A stretch of 64,000 nucleotides of DNA from Haliclystus octoradiatus. Its lineage: Eukaryota > Cnidaria > Staurozoa > Stauromedusae > Haliclystidae. The notes beneath the pieces were generated by a model. That model had not been told where the DNA came from, did no database searches, and worked only from the letters and a program-made list of their open reading frames with translations. How positions within the stretch are numbered: the stretch's first letter is position 1; the number at the start of each line of letters is the position of its first letter. Of this stretch, positions 1 to 15,500 are shown piece after piece. The translations under genes and the position numbers were made by a program. Location of the stretch: assembly GCA_916610825.1 (NCBI GenBank), contig OU744446.1, forward strand, positions 35,565,833 through 35,629,832, written 5' to 3'.

Positions 1-373
1 GTATTCAAAATCTTTGGCCTAAAGCATGTGCCTTGAGTGCCAAGGGTTAAACCTGCCACGCCTGTAAAAACATTCCATGAACATTTCATGAAAGGTGTAC
101 AGAACAATTAATCTAAAATGATTTTGCCGCTAGGATATTTTTGTCCAAATACATTAAATTCCGTCAATAACAGTTCCGGCTTATTGGTATTCTGCCAATA
201 ACGGTAAGCCAAAGAAGTCCAATACTGAGTAATTGAGGTTCAAACTTTTCTTGAAGAGGCGCAATCAAAATGTCATAGGAAAACCTGTCACTTCATATAA
301 GTTTTCTGGGCTCTGGGGCAATTACCTTGCTTATCCCCACCCTCTCGGCTGCCTTGTATACAATGATTGATAT

Positions 374-536
374 ACATTGAAATCTGTATATAACAGCCAG
401 CTACTAGAGGTAGATAAATTGACTTTATATACAGGGTCGATTCAATAGAAAATGCTATTTTAGACATATTAAGAGTGATCACTATAGACATGTGGCCACT
501 GTATAGAGGTGACCGCTATAACAGGTTTGAATGTAC
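374..536. mobile_element. MITE, TACAGT..CCTGT family, copy 1
   Basis: The copy lies in the RNF2 intron just before the first visible exon. It runs from a degraded ACCTGTATATAACAGCCAG-type end to an AACAGGTTTGAATGTAC end, which are inverted relative to each other. The interior carries the family phrases for 'GTAGATAAATTG' and 'GTGACCACTATAGACA'. It is non-coding and resembles Tc1/mariner-type MITEs with TA ends; that class assignment is inference. Confidence 0.6.
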
Positions 537-566
537 TTTCTGATCTGTATTCTTTTTTGGTTCCAG

Positions 567-3500
567 TGTCTGCATAGATTCTGTCAGGATTGCATCATAA
601 CTGCACTTCGTAGTGGGTAAGTATCTCAATATATTACAGCACTGTTATTTCATACTGAAAAAACTATATTTTTCAATATAATTTATTTTTATTGATCATC
701 GCTTTCTAAATCGATACCAATTTCAAACTATATGAAAAAATTATCATTAGAAATATTTAACAATGTAAATTGACTACCAGAGGACCGAGGTGTAGGCCTA
801 CACTAGTTGAAGTCAAACTGCGACTCTGACAGGAGTATCCACATTTTAACAGGTGCCAGACTAGAGTTAATCTTTTGCCAGGCAGGAGCTGGAGTCTAGA
901 ATGCAGTCCTGATAATCTCTAGATAGTTCTACATATAGAAGTTATATTGGCTACGTATTTCAAATTATGTTAATATATTTTGTACCTCATTATCCTTGCT
1001 TAATTTGGGGTTGTTGATAAACCAATCCATTTTCAGACCTTTATAGTAGTTTGTGTGAAATATTTTGGAGCCGAAGTCTATGTTTCTTACATTTTCAAAG
1101 CCAGACACGGAGTCAGATCCTTCTAGACTTTTTAGGAATCGGTGCCTGAAAATTTTAACTCCGTACAGTCGTACACCTCTGTTGAATACATCATCCTATA
1201 CAAATTTCTAAATATTTAAAAAGAAAGAAGTCTATTTAAAGATGTTTTAAAATACTTTAAGTGAGTCGTTTTGTGTGTTCAGCTTTGGTTTCAGTGTTTG
1301 TATGAATAGCGTCTCATGGATTAGGCAATCAGCTTGGCTTTTACAGGGTCTTAGAACACTAAACCGTGTCAGACAAGTCCTGAGTTTTGAGGATGTGTTG
1401 GTTGAAAATGTTATTCCAATTGCCTATGTTTGGTGTTCAGGAATGCATTTGTGAATTTGCTCTAGGAATTTATAGTCTAGAGTGTGATGTCTACTTTTAT
1501 CAGATCCTCCCCTAGAAATATAATCTAGAAGAGTTGTACATGAGTTACCGGCAATCAAGGAGTAAGAATGAATAGTCTGACATTATTATAATATGATTAA
1601 TGTTTTGTTGTTTTATATAGCAATAAAGAATGTCCTACATGCAGGAAAAAACTTATATCAAAACGCTCTCTACGACCAGATCCCAACTTTGATGCTCTCA
1701 TTGAAAAGGTCAGTTAATATGTTATGGACTTGGATTTTGTCGCGGAAATTATTGTACAGTGGAACCTGTATATAACAGCCAGCTACGAGAGGTAGATAAA
1801 TTGTCCACTATAGACAGGTGGCCTTTATATACAGGTTTGATTCAATAGAAAATACTATTTTAGACATTTAAGAGTGACCACTATAGACATGTGGTTACTG
1901 TATAGAGGTGACCGTTAAAATAGGTTTGACTGTACATGTTTCTTTTTGATAAGAAGCTCAATTAGGATATTCCCTGTTATTTGTTGTGAGAGTTATATTG
2001 TTATAATATCTGAATGAAGTGCAGTAGTTAGATTGTTAGTAATACGTATTGTTGATTGTTGAGAAGTGTATTTGTTTAAGTGATATGAGATTTATGCTCT
2101 GTTGATTAATTTGGTATTGTGTTGATATGTGAATGGTTTGTTTCCGTATCTCCGCATGATTGTTTACGTTTTATAGATTTTTGTTGAATATAATAAATTG
2201 TTAACTTTTGAAACTGATAATCAGTAGGCCTATTGTAGTAAACCTTGACAATGTCTCATTTTCTTATTTCTTCAAATATAAATTTTACTTAGTCCTCAGT
2301 CATGCATCTGTTAATTCTGACTGAATATGATTTTCTATTTCTGGTTTAGATCTATCCCAGTCGTGATGAATACGATGCACACCAGGTTAGTAATGTACTT
2401 AAAGATGATACATTTTTATTATAACATATCCCTATTTACAGGAAAACATATAGAACAGCCTCATAGAAGATAAAGATACATCGGTGACTATATACAGGTG
2501 AACTTTCTAAACAGGACAGACTCAATGGAACACCCCTGCGTAAAACATTTCATGAACAGTCTTTGAACGTTACATTGCCCAATTTTCAAGGAAGATTACC
2601 AAATTTAACGATGTTCAAAGCCGAATAGTTATCTGCAGATTAGTCATATGAATCGGCCGATTAATCAAATTTTTAGATATTTTTCAGTCAAACAAATTAT
2701 TACAAAATACCAGCCGCCTAACAAAGCATGGAATAAACATTAAATATATTACGCTGATATCGTAAACGCAAGTTTGAATTTATTATATTAAATGTAATCT
2801 GTTTCATAAATATGATCACACTGTGTAGTACCATAACGCCATACAAGATTGACATGTTTGCAATATAATTCAATCTTTTCTCAAAGTTCTAGAAGTTTTG
2901 TAAAAACGTTTGGATTTTGGGTTCCAAACAAAGTACAAATGATTTTGAATTACAGATTGATCATGGAAACGAACAAATAAGATATTGATTAGGCATTCTT
3001 TGTCTGTTGGTTCAATGCATTTAATACTCCTTATATATCTTTATGTAGGAAAAAGTTTTACAGAAATTGAATCGACATCATAATCAACAAGCGCTGACTT
3101 CAAGTATCGAAGAGGGATTGCGTATACAAGCACAAAATAGATTACAAAGAATGATGCGACAGGTATGTAGGCCTATTTGAAAACAATTAATAAAAAGTAT
3201 TGATTATGAAAGCATTCAAATCAGTAACGCTATAAAACTTCTTGCGTGGCTTCCAACTTTTTAAAAGCATGGTAAATATGAATAGAAACATGTAGCCAAT
3301 GTATTTTTTATAGGACTTGGGGTAAATTGGGCAAATTAGGCTTGATGGGGATGCCAGACCATTACCGGTATATATAATATTCTTATTCTTTTTTATCTTA
3401 TTTCAGCAACGTAAAGCTGCCGAAGAACAACAAAAATTAGGTATGGTAGCCAATGCATGCAAGTTGTTGTTTATAAGTAATGAAGTAAGATGCATATATC

Positions 3501-6500
3501 TGTATGGCTCGTATGATCAAACTCCTTAGTTGTTACCTGGAGGTTTATTTCAGGATGTAGCGTTTTTTATTACAGTATAATACATAATTGGTTTCTACTG
3601 AAAAAAATAATTAATTGCCAATTCTGTTATATACCCACTGAAAAATGTTTTGGTAAATATTATCTGATAATGAATGACAAATATGTCAACGTTTTCATGT
3701 GTCTATTCTGCTGGGCGTTTATTTGTGTGATGTCACTACTCAATCGTATCTCGAACTAATTTAAAAAAAATTAAAGTGAATTGGAAAATGGAATTGAAAA
3801 TTATTGAAGTTAGCAGAAAAATAGATGAATTAAACATTCATATCTCTGTCGTTTCTTATCAGGTCGGCTCTTGGAATGATTGAATTTTAATTGAAGAAAT
3901 ATTGTTAGTTTATATTAGTTAGGCTTCTACATTCAAACCTAATATAATATCCAATACTATACAAAGACTGCTTTCCCAGAGCGGTTGCGTCTGTTTCAAC
4001 AAATGTATTGCATTTAGATCAATTATCTAGAAAGTTGAACCACAATATTATCAAAGTCATTATAACGGTCACCTATTTACAGTGGTCACCTGTCTATAGT
4101 GGTCATTCTTTCAATACCTAAAATAATATTTGTCTAAAGAAGAATAGGACAATGGTTTATTTTATAGCTACAATCAAACCTGTTATAATGGTCATCTCTA
4201 TACAGCGGCCACCTGTCTATAGTGGTCACTCTTGAAATGTCTAAAATAGTATTGAATTAAGCCTGTATATAAAGGACACCTGTATATAGTGGTCACTTTA
4301 TCTACCTCTAGTAGCTGGCTGTTATATACAGGTTTCACTGTATGATCTCAACAGTTTGTCATAATAATTTATACGTTTAGAGCTTCAATCAGTTGGAAGT
4401 TTAGTTGAAAAAGTATCAGATGATATTCCTCAATGTAGCAGTACTCCAAAAGTACTGCATAATAAGAAAAGACCAAAGCCACAAGCAGATGGGGAAGATG
4501 GTAAGTATGTATAGCCTTGCTACAGTCAGACCTGTTATAGAGGTCACCTGTAGACAATGACCACCTGTCTATAGTGGTCAATATTGCATTGCCGTGCATG
4601 GTATTTTCTATTGAATCAACCCTGTATATAAAGACCACATGCATTTGTATTATAATGAATATGATTAGATCAATCTGGTTGGTTTAGAGTTTGACGCTTA
4701 ATCACCATAGCAAAACTGAGTTAGATACCACAATCGATCTTACAATTTCGAACTTGATATCACAAATGAGAATTTCCAACTTGATAAGGAAGTTTCAAAA
4801 ACATTTTATGAGCAACAAAGTCATTTAAGTGCTTGTAGAAGTTGTACTAGCTATAATACAAAGCAATTTGCGGACAGTTGCCTATGAACTATTGATATTT
4901 GTCGCACTTAAGTCACTTCAGGAGAAACCTCAAATGCAAAAATTAGTTGCCTAGGCAGCTCGTAATTTTCTGATGCCTTCCCGTTTTCTCCTTGCTTGTC
5001 TCTTGTGCACCACATATTAATAGCTCATAGAAAACTGTGCGCCAATTGCTTAATAGTGATCACTCTACTAGCAATGTCTTAAATGTTTTGTTTATTGAAT
5101 CAACCCTATAAATAAAGACTGCCTGCATATAATGGTCAATTTATCTACCTCGTAGCTGGCTGTTGTATACATGTTCCATTGTAATTGAATTAAATGTCTT
5201 TCAAACATTTATACAACTACCACTATAGGCCTAATAAGGCCATATTGATCTCTTCAATGATAAACAAAAAAGCTTTTTTTTCCATTGAATTGACCTTGTA
5301 TATAAACACAACATGATGTTGTATACATATTCTACTGTGTTTGTCTATTATCACTAGATTCTAATCATCCTATTGCCAATAACTTAGTTGTTGAAGGAGA
5401 AGATATATCAATGGATGCACCCTCGGCATATAGTGACAGTCATTCAAGAGACACTCCGTCGACAGATGAAATGGTATGTAATTTAATATGTTTTCAAAAT
5501 CAGAACTATAGTATTAGTCCGGGTGCTGATGAATAACCTACCTATAAAGAGGGGGGACGTAAATTAATTACAGATTAATTAATTAAATGCCAATCTGCGC
5601 ATCCTTTGTTCAATTTTCATCCATGAACATATTCTTTTTATTCAGAGTTTCTTCATTTGTTGCGCTGGATTTGATTGAATATGCCAAATCAATTGCTTCT
5701 TTTCTGATTTCAACGTGGCTGCTGAAGCTGTCACATTTTCCAAATGCAGGCTACTTTGCATTCAAGTAACATAAGTTTCTGATTTCAGATTGTTTCGATG
5801 GAAAGCTTTTATGATTTTTAAAAGTGAAAATAGCCTCTCCACTGATGCCTAAGAGCATGGTAGGGAAATAACAGCCGCATAAAATTTTGTGAGATTTGGA
5901 TACTTGCGATCTCCATTTGCATCTTTTGCGTCTCGGGTAATCATCCAGTAGTCAGCAATTGTAATTGTAATTGAGACGGTGGTGCCCTACCAAAGGCACC
6001 CGTACCACTCCTCTATTTCTATAAGAGTGGCTCTTTTCGCTGAGAGCAATGATGTTAAATGCTCTTTATTGATCTCATCCGCGATATTGCAGATCAATTT
6101 CAACAGATTTCATGGTATATAGGGCTTGATTGTCAATGCGCAACGATGTGCTGCAGCTACTCACAATGCAAATCCCTCTGAATCATTCCATCCGCCATCC
6201 TTAGACGGTACTCATTTGATGCACTCATGACTCATTTTAGTCAGCAAACTCCATCGTAGAGCTGTCAAGTCCTGCTTGAAACACATGGTCTCTCCATTTT
6301 GGAATTGGAAATTGGAATCGATGATGATGTTGTCTGTTTGAATGCATTTCTAGATTTACCCATTCAACAAAATCATACAGTAGTAAGGTTTTTTTTTAAT
6401 CAAACGGTCTGTGTATTTATGCTATGAACTCAATGCAAAAGCTTTTACATTGGCTGCGGGAGGTGTCTATCATTTTCTTGCTTGCAACTTCTTTTAGTTC

Positions 6501-9500
6501 ATCTATGCTCATAGAGGCGTCAACTCCAAGATAGAATTTTTACAAAAGGTTGTGCAAATGAGGAATATCAGTGTTTATAGCATTTGTTGATTCCACATAC
6601 TCCTGTTTCATGGAATCATTTGCAATCCTTCTAATCAACTGCTCCACTCGGTTACTCAATTTTTATAGGAGTGCACGTTCCTGTTGAAATGTTGTATTGC
6701 AAGAATTTACCCTTGATAGTTGGTGATTCATGAATTCGAGGTATCCTCTAGTGAAAAGATTATACAATGAAGATGAAATTCTATCATTGGTATTAGATGG
6801 ATTCTTGAAAGCAGCAAGTATAAAATATGACTTTAAAGCTTGATATTGTTCAAGAATTCTTTTGACACAAATTGAAGAGATAGCCATCTGGTTTGTCCTG
6901 ATGACAGCATTTTGTGTGGTTCCATATCAAACATTTCTGGAACTGCCTGAAGGCATTTTGACGCTTGGCAAAGTGATGAAAGTATGAGTACAGGAGCATT
7001 TTACTGCAATGACATCATGATATTTTTTGAGTAACTTAACAACAGAACATTGGTTCTCTTCAAACATTACATTAGTTGTGTCAAAAAAATAACCAATAAT
7101 ATTATCCATAGGCAAGGTCCGACAAAAGTGGGGATCCTGGGATCCTAGATCCCGGAAGGCTAGACAAAATTCAGAAGAAAATTGATGTTTTTAATGATTT
7201 TCTGGTTAAACCTCAACAAGAAAATTCAGAAGAAAAAGTTGAAATGCCCCTAGGATTCCAGAGGACTGATCCTTTTATCGGACCCTGTCCATAGGTATAT
7301 TTTTCATCAATTATAATACTGAATGTATTAGTTTGTAGCGTTGCAACATCATCACGGATATAGGCAAAAGCCAAGGCTTGACGAATCATGTTTCGATCAA
7401 GTCTCACCATACTTGGAGTTACATCCCGAAGAAATAAAATTTGTAACAAATCTAGAATCGAATTCGACAAACTGACCGATAAATTATGTTCTGCAAGAAA
7501 ATAACATATTTGTAGCTCAATTGACTTTTGCTTTGGTTAATTTGTCCTAAGTCCAAGTCCCTTCGTCAGATATCCGCTGCTCTAAAACACGTCATTATAA
7601 ATGTGTTGCCAAATGCATATTATTTTCGATATCAATCAATTGTCAAATATTTATTGAAATTAAATTCATCATGGATATTTATTCGAAAGGAACAAACACC
7701 TATATTTTTTGTATTTCCTTGAAAATTCTTTAAAAAAATAAAATTTTCCTTGGAAATTTCTTGAAATTGAAATTTCCTTCAAATTTCCTTTGAGCAGTTG
7801 AAAATTTCCTTTGACAAAGAAATTTGCTTCAAAGTAGAAACACTGCCTTCAAGTTTAATTGACTAGTCGTAGTGTTTTGATGTTTATGTAAAATGTTTGT
7901 TTAAAGTTGATACAATTTCTATCATTAATTTAAGTCATTAATTCAACATTGTGCTTTTTTCTTTTTCTATATTCTTATTCTATCGGGGCATGACTATTAG
8001 TTGTATCCAAGAAAATTAATGACCAAGTGTGTAAAAACCATCAGGATCATAGTCTATGTCCATAATACTGCCCAATGTGTTTAACAAGCATGCACAACTT
8101 AGTAGTAGTATAGACAGTCACATTATAGGAATGTGCCGTCCCTCTTACGCCTTACATATTTGCTACATAAAGAACGCCACAAAACACAGTCAGACATAGC
8201 TGACAAAGAAACTTTTAAATAACACAATTCACGATACAAAACATTATGAAAAGATACTACTCTACCATAGCCCCGTCGAAGCATCTCCTTCGGTTGCCAA
8301 TGAAGGATGTCATGCAGCGGTTGAGGGGCATACGTCTTTGATCTTTCGATGTGACCTAAAAAAGACATCTGACGTTGGTGAGCAATAGCAGAGGCAGAAG
8401 GGGAAAGTTTCCTAAGTTTAGCAGTAGACAGTAAGTTGGGCCAATGTACTCCTAAAGCATGCCGAAGCATGGCGTCATAAGCTGAGTCAAGTCGGGTCAA
8501 TAGTGAGGTTGATAGAACCCCTGTCTCAGAAGCATATAATAGAACAGGTTCTATCGTGTGTCTGAACAGTCTTAACTTAACGTCAGTGTTGACATCGGAC
8601 GCCCAGAATTTATTCACTAATATACCAAGATAGGCTAGTACAGGAAGCTTGAAGCCAATTTTACATTGATATATTGTATAAAATCAGAAGCAACACCCAA
8701 ACGTATACGCTCTATAACAACAAAGGTCTCTTTCGGCAAAAGGAACCAGATTTGGTGATGGAAGCTTTCATTGACGTTTTCCTTCCTACCATTTGGGCAA
8801 CAAGTCGGTGTGCGAAAGCCATCAAAGACATGTGTCATTTCTTTGATGACATATGGTGGCAGAGTTGGTACGCTGTCGGCTTTTCCTGTGTTTACTTTGC
8901 ACCAATCTCCGCACTTTTTGTGATCCCCGACCTTGTGGTTGTATATTGCCCAAATGGCTGTACGCGTTGCCTTTCCATCTGCACAATGCTTTCTTATTGC
9001 CGCTCCATAGTTCCCCTGTATCCGATGAATTACTGTTTTTTTCGATTTTCCTTCACCACAGATCCCTTCCGTTACTTTTCCTTTTTTAATTTGTACTTTT
9101 TTTGTTGCAATCATTTACAAGCGTCATTAATCGACGACCCATATGTTTCTGAATATGGCACACACATTCTAACTTCTTATTTCTTTATTGATATAAATTA
9201 GTGGATCTGCACCTGATACACTAGCATAGCCCTTCGAGTCGCTGCCACCAAGGTAACCTGTCTATTGCAAGCCATACCGTTCCTCAGATCGATTGGATAT
9301 GTTTGTGACGCCAATAGTTTCCATTGCCCCAGCTGAACCAGTATGATTTTTCTTGGATATGTGGTCTGTGGGAGCTTATTCACCAAGGACACAAATTGAA
9401 CAATAGTTGGTAAGAACCTCGTAATCAACTAACTTTGACGATTTTCCACTCACAGTTGCCACAGTAATTATTCCATTTTTGCTGACAAAGCCACGTACCA

Positions 9501-12500
9501 TCACACAACACTGTAACTTTGTTACCTTTTTCTTGCCTTGACTTCATCAGCTGCAGCTTTCATACTTTTTCTGCATACATTGTGCTTCTTGTGGAAGTCT
9601 TCAGTCTACGCATCGTTGAGAATGTACGCTCAGCCTCACACGATGTTGATGGTGCAGTTGCTAATATTCTTAATGAAACTTTGATATTGTCAAAGCAGTT
9701 AAAATTCAACATTGCTAGTGTGGCTAGTGGACTGTCTGGAAGGCAACTACTGTTTTGCTTTCCCCAATACTGCTCCCACATATCCATTTTCCTTCAAGTG
9801 CCTTGCACATGGGGAGGTCTTCAGCATAGAATGCTGCAAATCTCAAGAAAGACTCACACCATGTCAATTTAGTTACGGTACTCGTTGGATTCGTAGACAT
9901 CAGGTGCATTTGGGCAGGAATAATGCTCAATCCATAATATACATTCGTACATTCACCTGTAAACTTTCTAGCTAATTCTGTATTTGAGTGATCAAATATG
10001 GATATAGTGACAGTTAGTTTATAGTACTCACATGCATTATTTGACTGTGGATTATTCCTATTCATTTGCCTGTTAGCTGTTCTCTTGATTGCGACTAGAA
10101 TATTTACTTGCTCTCCTAATGCGATTGCTTCCTTAAACCATCTATCATGTAATTTGGCAATAGTGTTTCTAGCAATCTTAACGTAATTCTTCAATGCCTG
10201 AATAATGTCTATGGCCTTCATGACATCAGTTGTTTTTTACTATAACAGTTTTGTGGCTTCCTTAGTTCTGTCAAATATAGTCCTGGTCATTACTAAAACT
10301 ACTATGAACTGAAATCATGAGACAATGGCAAGGAATGATGTTGCCTTGGATGCAGTGACTGCATTACATACATGATTTACATCAAAACTCATCTCCTCTA
10401 GTGTATAAAAAATTGTAACAAACAACTCCTCAAACAAATCTAACGCTTCGATCCTCTCAACCCACCTAGTTGTACACACAGCCTTAAGTCTCATACGTTG
10501 AGACTTGCGCGCATGTTTCAAAATGTTGGCAACCATCATTTTTTGCCTATTATCTGATAATTAAAAAAATTTGAAATACATGTCATTTGCGCTAGTACAT
10601 TCTTAAAACAAGTGTGGAATGGAGCATGTTTGACAAATCACTAAGTTTAACCTACTAATATTTGGGCAGACACACCATTAAAACAACCAGCCATAGTACT
10701 TGCTCCGTCATGTCCCTACCTGTGGCAGTCGTCCAAATCTAAACCCAGGTTTGCAACAGCCTCCTTTATTGATCTGGCAATGTTCGCTCCGGTAAGATCA
10801 TATTTACAATGGAGGAAACCTACAAAATCTTCTCTCACCATACATTTGTCATCCACATACCTTACCACTAAAGACAGTTGTCCTTGCTTAGAGCAATCAA
10901 GACACTCATCTGCTATGATAGAATAAAAACGGTTTTGCCTAATTGAATCAACAATCTGCTCAGATATAACATCTCCGCAAAAACGAATAAGCTGATTCTG
11001 AGAAGTCTTAGAGAAGTAACTCGCAATTCCTGGACACATTTCTAAGTATGCCTTGAGAGCAGTGTCACCTGCCCTTATCCTAAAATTCACTAGCTCAATG
11101 AAATTCCCTACAGGTTCTTTCGCATACTCTCCTGGTTTAGGGTGATACTTAGAGTCATCACGATGTCCTCTCAAAGAGAATTCCAGTACGTCCACAAAAC
11201 TTAACACAGTCTATCAGCGGTCTTATCTTAATAATATTTTCTGAATCACTCCTTTCCACTGCACCCTCAAATATAAATGTCTGGTTTTATTTAAAATTTT
11301 AAATAAAGATATCAATTGTGTGACTATGCAGGCACGCTTTCGATCCTGCATTAGCTACTCCTTCATGCTTTTTTATTCTTCCGCAAGTATCATTATAGGT
11401 AATGAAGGGTTCAGTATAAAACCTCTTTATAGCCTTAGATTTCGCAGGGAATTTATGCCCAAATAGTACACACGAAAAGCAGAATGCTCCATCAAGACTA
11501 GGAGAGTAGCACAGCCAAGAATTCCTTTACATAGGAATATTTAAAATGCCTAAAATGTGTTACGCTTTGGGAAAGCATAGTTAATGTCAGGCTTATACAC
11601 ATTCTTTATTATATCCTCAATTTCAGCTTCACTCAAACTGGCACCCTTTCCTACAAAATTAGTTATATCATATTTACGCTCACGTTTTACTCTCGTTACA
11701 ACCTTATTTGCCTCATTCAAAGCTCCAGACGGTTTTTCGAAAGTTGGACTGCTTAATGGAACATTATTATGACTTACTGTTAAATGAATGTTTACATTAC
11801 TTGTGATATCAATAACTTTAGTACAACTTGATGAATTAAATGATGGCTTACTAGATTTCTCTGTAAGTGTAAGTGTTGTCTGTACAGTCCGTTTGGTAGG
11901 TATGACTGAGGGAATTAAGTCAGATTGGCTAGCCTGGGTAATAAAAGGAAGCTTAGTTTGAGCAGAGGCAGTGGTTCTCTTAGTTTTAATGACTCCAGCA
12001 GTACCTGGAGTAGTAGCCTTTCGTTTCCCAAGAATTGGGCTACGAAATAATGGAACATAGTGGCTAGGAGCACAATGTACTCCACTGTTAACAGTGCCAG
12101 CATAACAAAATAATATTCTGATAGGCTCTTGTATGTTGCATGGTAATCGGGGATGAATAATACAATTAAACAGTGCCTGGAATCTACAGTCGCCAAAATC
12201 AGAGTAGAAAGGTAAAATATTCCTGTCAATACTGACGCCACTGCTAAAATACAAAGAAAGCTTGCCCAGCTTTTCTCAACACATATCAAAGAAGCTCCCT
12301 TCTGAACTGAAACCTCTCCTCTCAATCCAGAGTCTAACGCAGCATGTGAAACACACTATAAAAGATAGCATTTAAATAAAGTTCAAGACCAGTTAATACA
12401 TGAAGGGTACTTATCATTCTGTTATCCCCTACAAGAGCCATTGAAACAGAGCTGAACAAGCAATCCCCATCAGCCTGTGACCTAGGAAAGAGACAATTTT

Positions 12501-15500
12501 TATTATTTTACCAAGTATCTAGAGAAACTTCAAACTAAACTAATGGGGCATGCGAGATACTTGAGGCTATGATTATTTCGTTCAAAAACATATTTGGGTA
12601 ACTTTTGCAGCCTTCATTGATATTTAAATATTTGATACAGTTTTTTTCTGAGTAATTTATTATTTAATAAGAAAAATAACAACAAAAGTATTTATTTTTA
12701 ACCAACTAAACAAGATGGATGACTAGCAACTTCGCCACTGTAACTTGAGTAATTGTGTTACAATCATTATGTCAATAATTGTTAACATTTCCAAAGTTTA
12801 AACCAAACGTCAAAGCGGGATAAAATACCTAGCAACTTTCAAGTGGCCTGAATTTGCCTCTTCTGTGATCGTTTACTTGCAGGGGTTTTGCCGTCTGTTG
12901 ACCTGTGATTGTCAATAGGCAAATACAATATAGATTAGATTATTACAATAGTGTTTAAATTATTCAAACCAAAAGATTAACACCCGTGAAGTCTTTGTTT
13001 TTATATCAAATAAAAATTGAAACTTGGAATTGAAACGAATTTCCATCTGGTTTATCTTCAGTTTCTGCAATCTTTGAGAGGTATATTCGTGAATGGAGAT
13101 CTTCAAACATTGATTTATCAATTCTGCCATATAGCTCATCGTTCGATGCGTAAGAATAGGTTGCAATATTCTTAGACAAACGCTGATAATAAGATCGTTT
13201 CGTTTCATCATCTTTTCCATCAAGCATTGCTTGAAAAGCCAAATCAATTGTTCTGCTCCTTCCATGTTGAAAGCAGTGTGCGACTAAGACCGTTTCTGGA
13301 AATTGCAGAACAGAAGTATATAGAAACACCATTTGAAGCTACTTTGAATTATCCAATCAGATATCAAGGTGTGCAATTTCTGGGAACAGTCTTGCAAACC
13401 TATTTTGGAATTATGACCCTGACATACAGGCAAATTTTCTTCAAAATTTGTATGTCAAAACTACCAAATGGGGGTGTCAATTGTTATTTTTTCAGCCAAT
13501 AAGCCAATCGGTGACTCGAACAAACAAAAGAAATGTGATAGGCAGTCAATATAGCTCTCCGATGAGTATGGCAGTCCTGTTCTTCTCCTTGGTAACGAGT
13601 GTGTCAATTGTTTAAAAATTGAAATTGAAATTCTCTATTTCAGAATATTTTGCATTTGTTAAATTCTTCAATATGTACATCATAAACACATAAACGTTAA
13701 TCTTGTTGTGCTGCAAATAGTCTGATATTATGACAATGCTCTCTTTGATGCTAGAGGCATGGGCTGTGAATACAGTATCCAGGTTGTGGTTCCAATGAGC
13801 AGACTGTATTTCATTTTGTTGGCAAATATTACCATTTTCAGCAAATCATCAACTTGCACAACTATGTTAGTCCTGTCACATGTTGCAATCTTGTCTTTCA
13901 TATACTTAGACTGATGTCTGTTTATGTAGATGTGCCGTAAGAATATTACAGTTTGTTTTCAAGCTCAATGAAAAGTCAAATTTGAAGTCATAAACATCTA
14001 CACACAAAAACACAACAGATCTATTGATGTTATGATGAATATGCCTTTCTATGCCTCCAGATATATATTTTGCAAATGAATAAATTATATTAAAATAATA
14101 ATAATGCTCAAGTGTGCATTAGAGGTGGCGCGGGCAACAATTTTTTGCCCTCTGCCCGCACTGCACCGCAAAAATTTTCAATATTAGGTAATAATCTCCT
14201 AATTGCAAACGAAAACAATAAATATAGCTTAAAGAATGTCTGATTTGACCATCTATGCTTTATTTATCATTTTGAGGTAACAACAAAGCCTAAAAATGTG
14301 TTTTAACCAATCATATAATTTAGTTCAGGGTAAACAGAGGTGCACATTTACAGTGCACATTGGACAGTGAAGATTAATCAAAGACGTGATTGTGAAATAT
14401 GCAAGATACGACAACTCGACTAGTCACTAAATGCATGAGTGACTTAGACTGACTCGATGGAAGGCACCTTATTGAGCATGAATGTATTTTAAGATTTATC
14501 TAGCGGTACAAACTCATATTTGAAATTGAACATCAACAGGATATCGGAAATAGAAGCATGTGTTCATATAAGTATAAATAATGTTAAAACATATTGCATA
14601 CTTCAACGTAATTTTACAGCCAATGTCATACAATCATTCAATGCAAAAGAAGGCAAAACCATCTGAGCTAATAATACTCAATTAATAAACAATGTAAAGA
14701 AAGATAACAATATTATAGTGAATTAGTAACATATAATAATTGCATTAATATATATATATGCCTACGAGGCCACAAAGAACTACTTGTTGGTTAAAAAAAG
14801 ATTATCATCATGTAACTATCAACTAAAACTATTGATTGATTGTAGCTAGCTATACTTCTGAAGTTTGAGATTTTATTTACATGTTTAAAGCAGATAATAT
14901 ACAAAATATGTTACAATGTTATTTCTTTTTATTATTCTTTGATCTTCTGTAACTATTTAAAAACACAATTGCATCTAATGATGCTGGGTGGAGTGAACTA
15001 CGTCTCTCTTCGAAAGTACGACCAGCACACGAGAAGCTACGTTCAGAGGAGGCTGATGAACATGGTATAGATAGAATAAACCGTGCTAGTTTGGAAAGAT
15101 TTTGCATGTTCCTTCCAAAACGCAAGAATGTCTATTCCTCCTACATGATGTATGTTTTCAAAACTGCTCAATACAAATGTGCTATTTATGTAACGTGTCA
15201 CCTCATCATCTTCGTTGTCAGAATTATTTTTATCAGCCAGATCTGCATATACATCAAAATCAAATGCAAACTTTGTTTTTTGCTTCTTTGCAGATGTTTC
15301 ACAATCTACAGTTTCAACCATCATTGCATCATTGGAAATAAAACGTTCCTCTTTAAGCATTCAGCATCATGTACAATGTTAACCCGTTCTTTCTTTATAA
15401 CGAATAGGCCTTTAAATTTAGGATATAGAAATAATGCTATTTCATAAATAATATGACATTTGAACTTATCATCCATAATATGGGTAGCTGAATCTTTCAG

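Noticed and set aside
1..566. Search for the first RING exon of RNF2
   Set aside because: No frame with the CPICLD-type first half of the RING was found upstream of 567; it must lie before the window.
8674..9201. 175-codon plus-strand open frame
   Set aside because: It is the antisense shadow of the Mutator-like transposase, whose motifs are on the minus strand.
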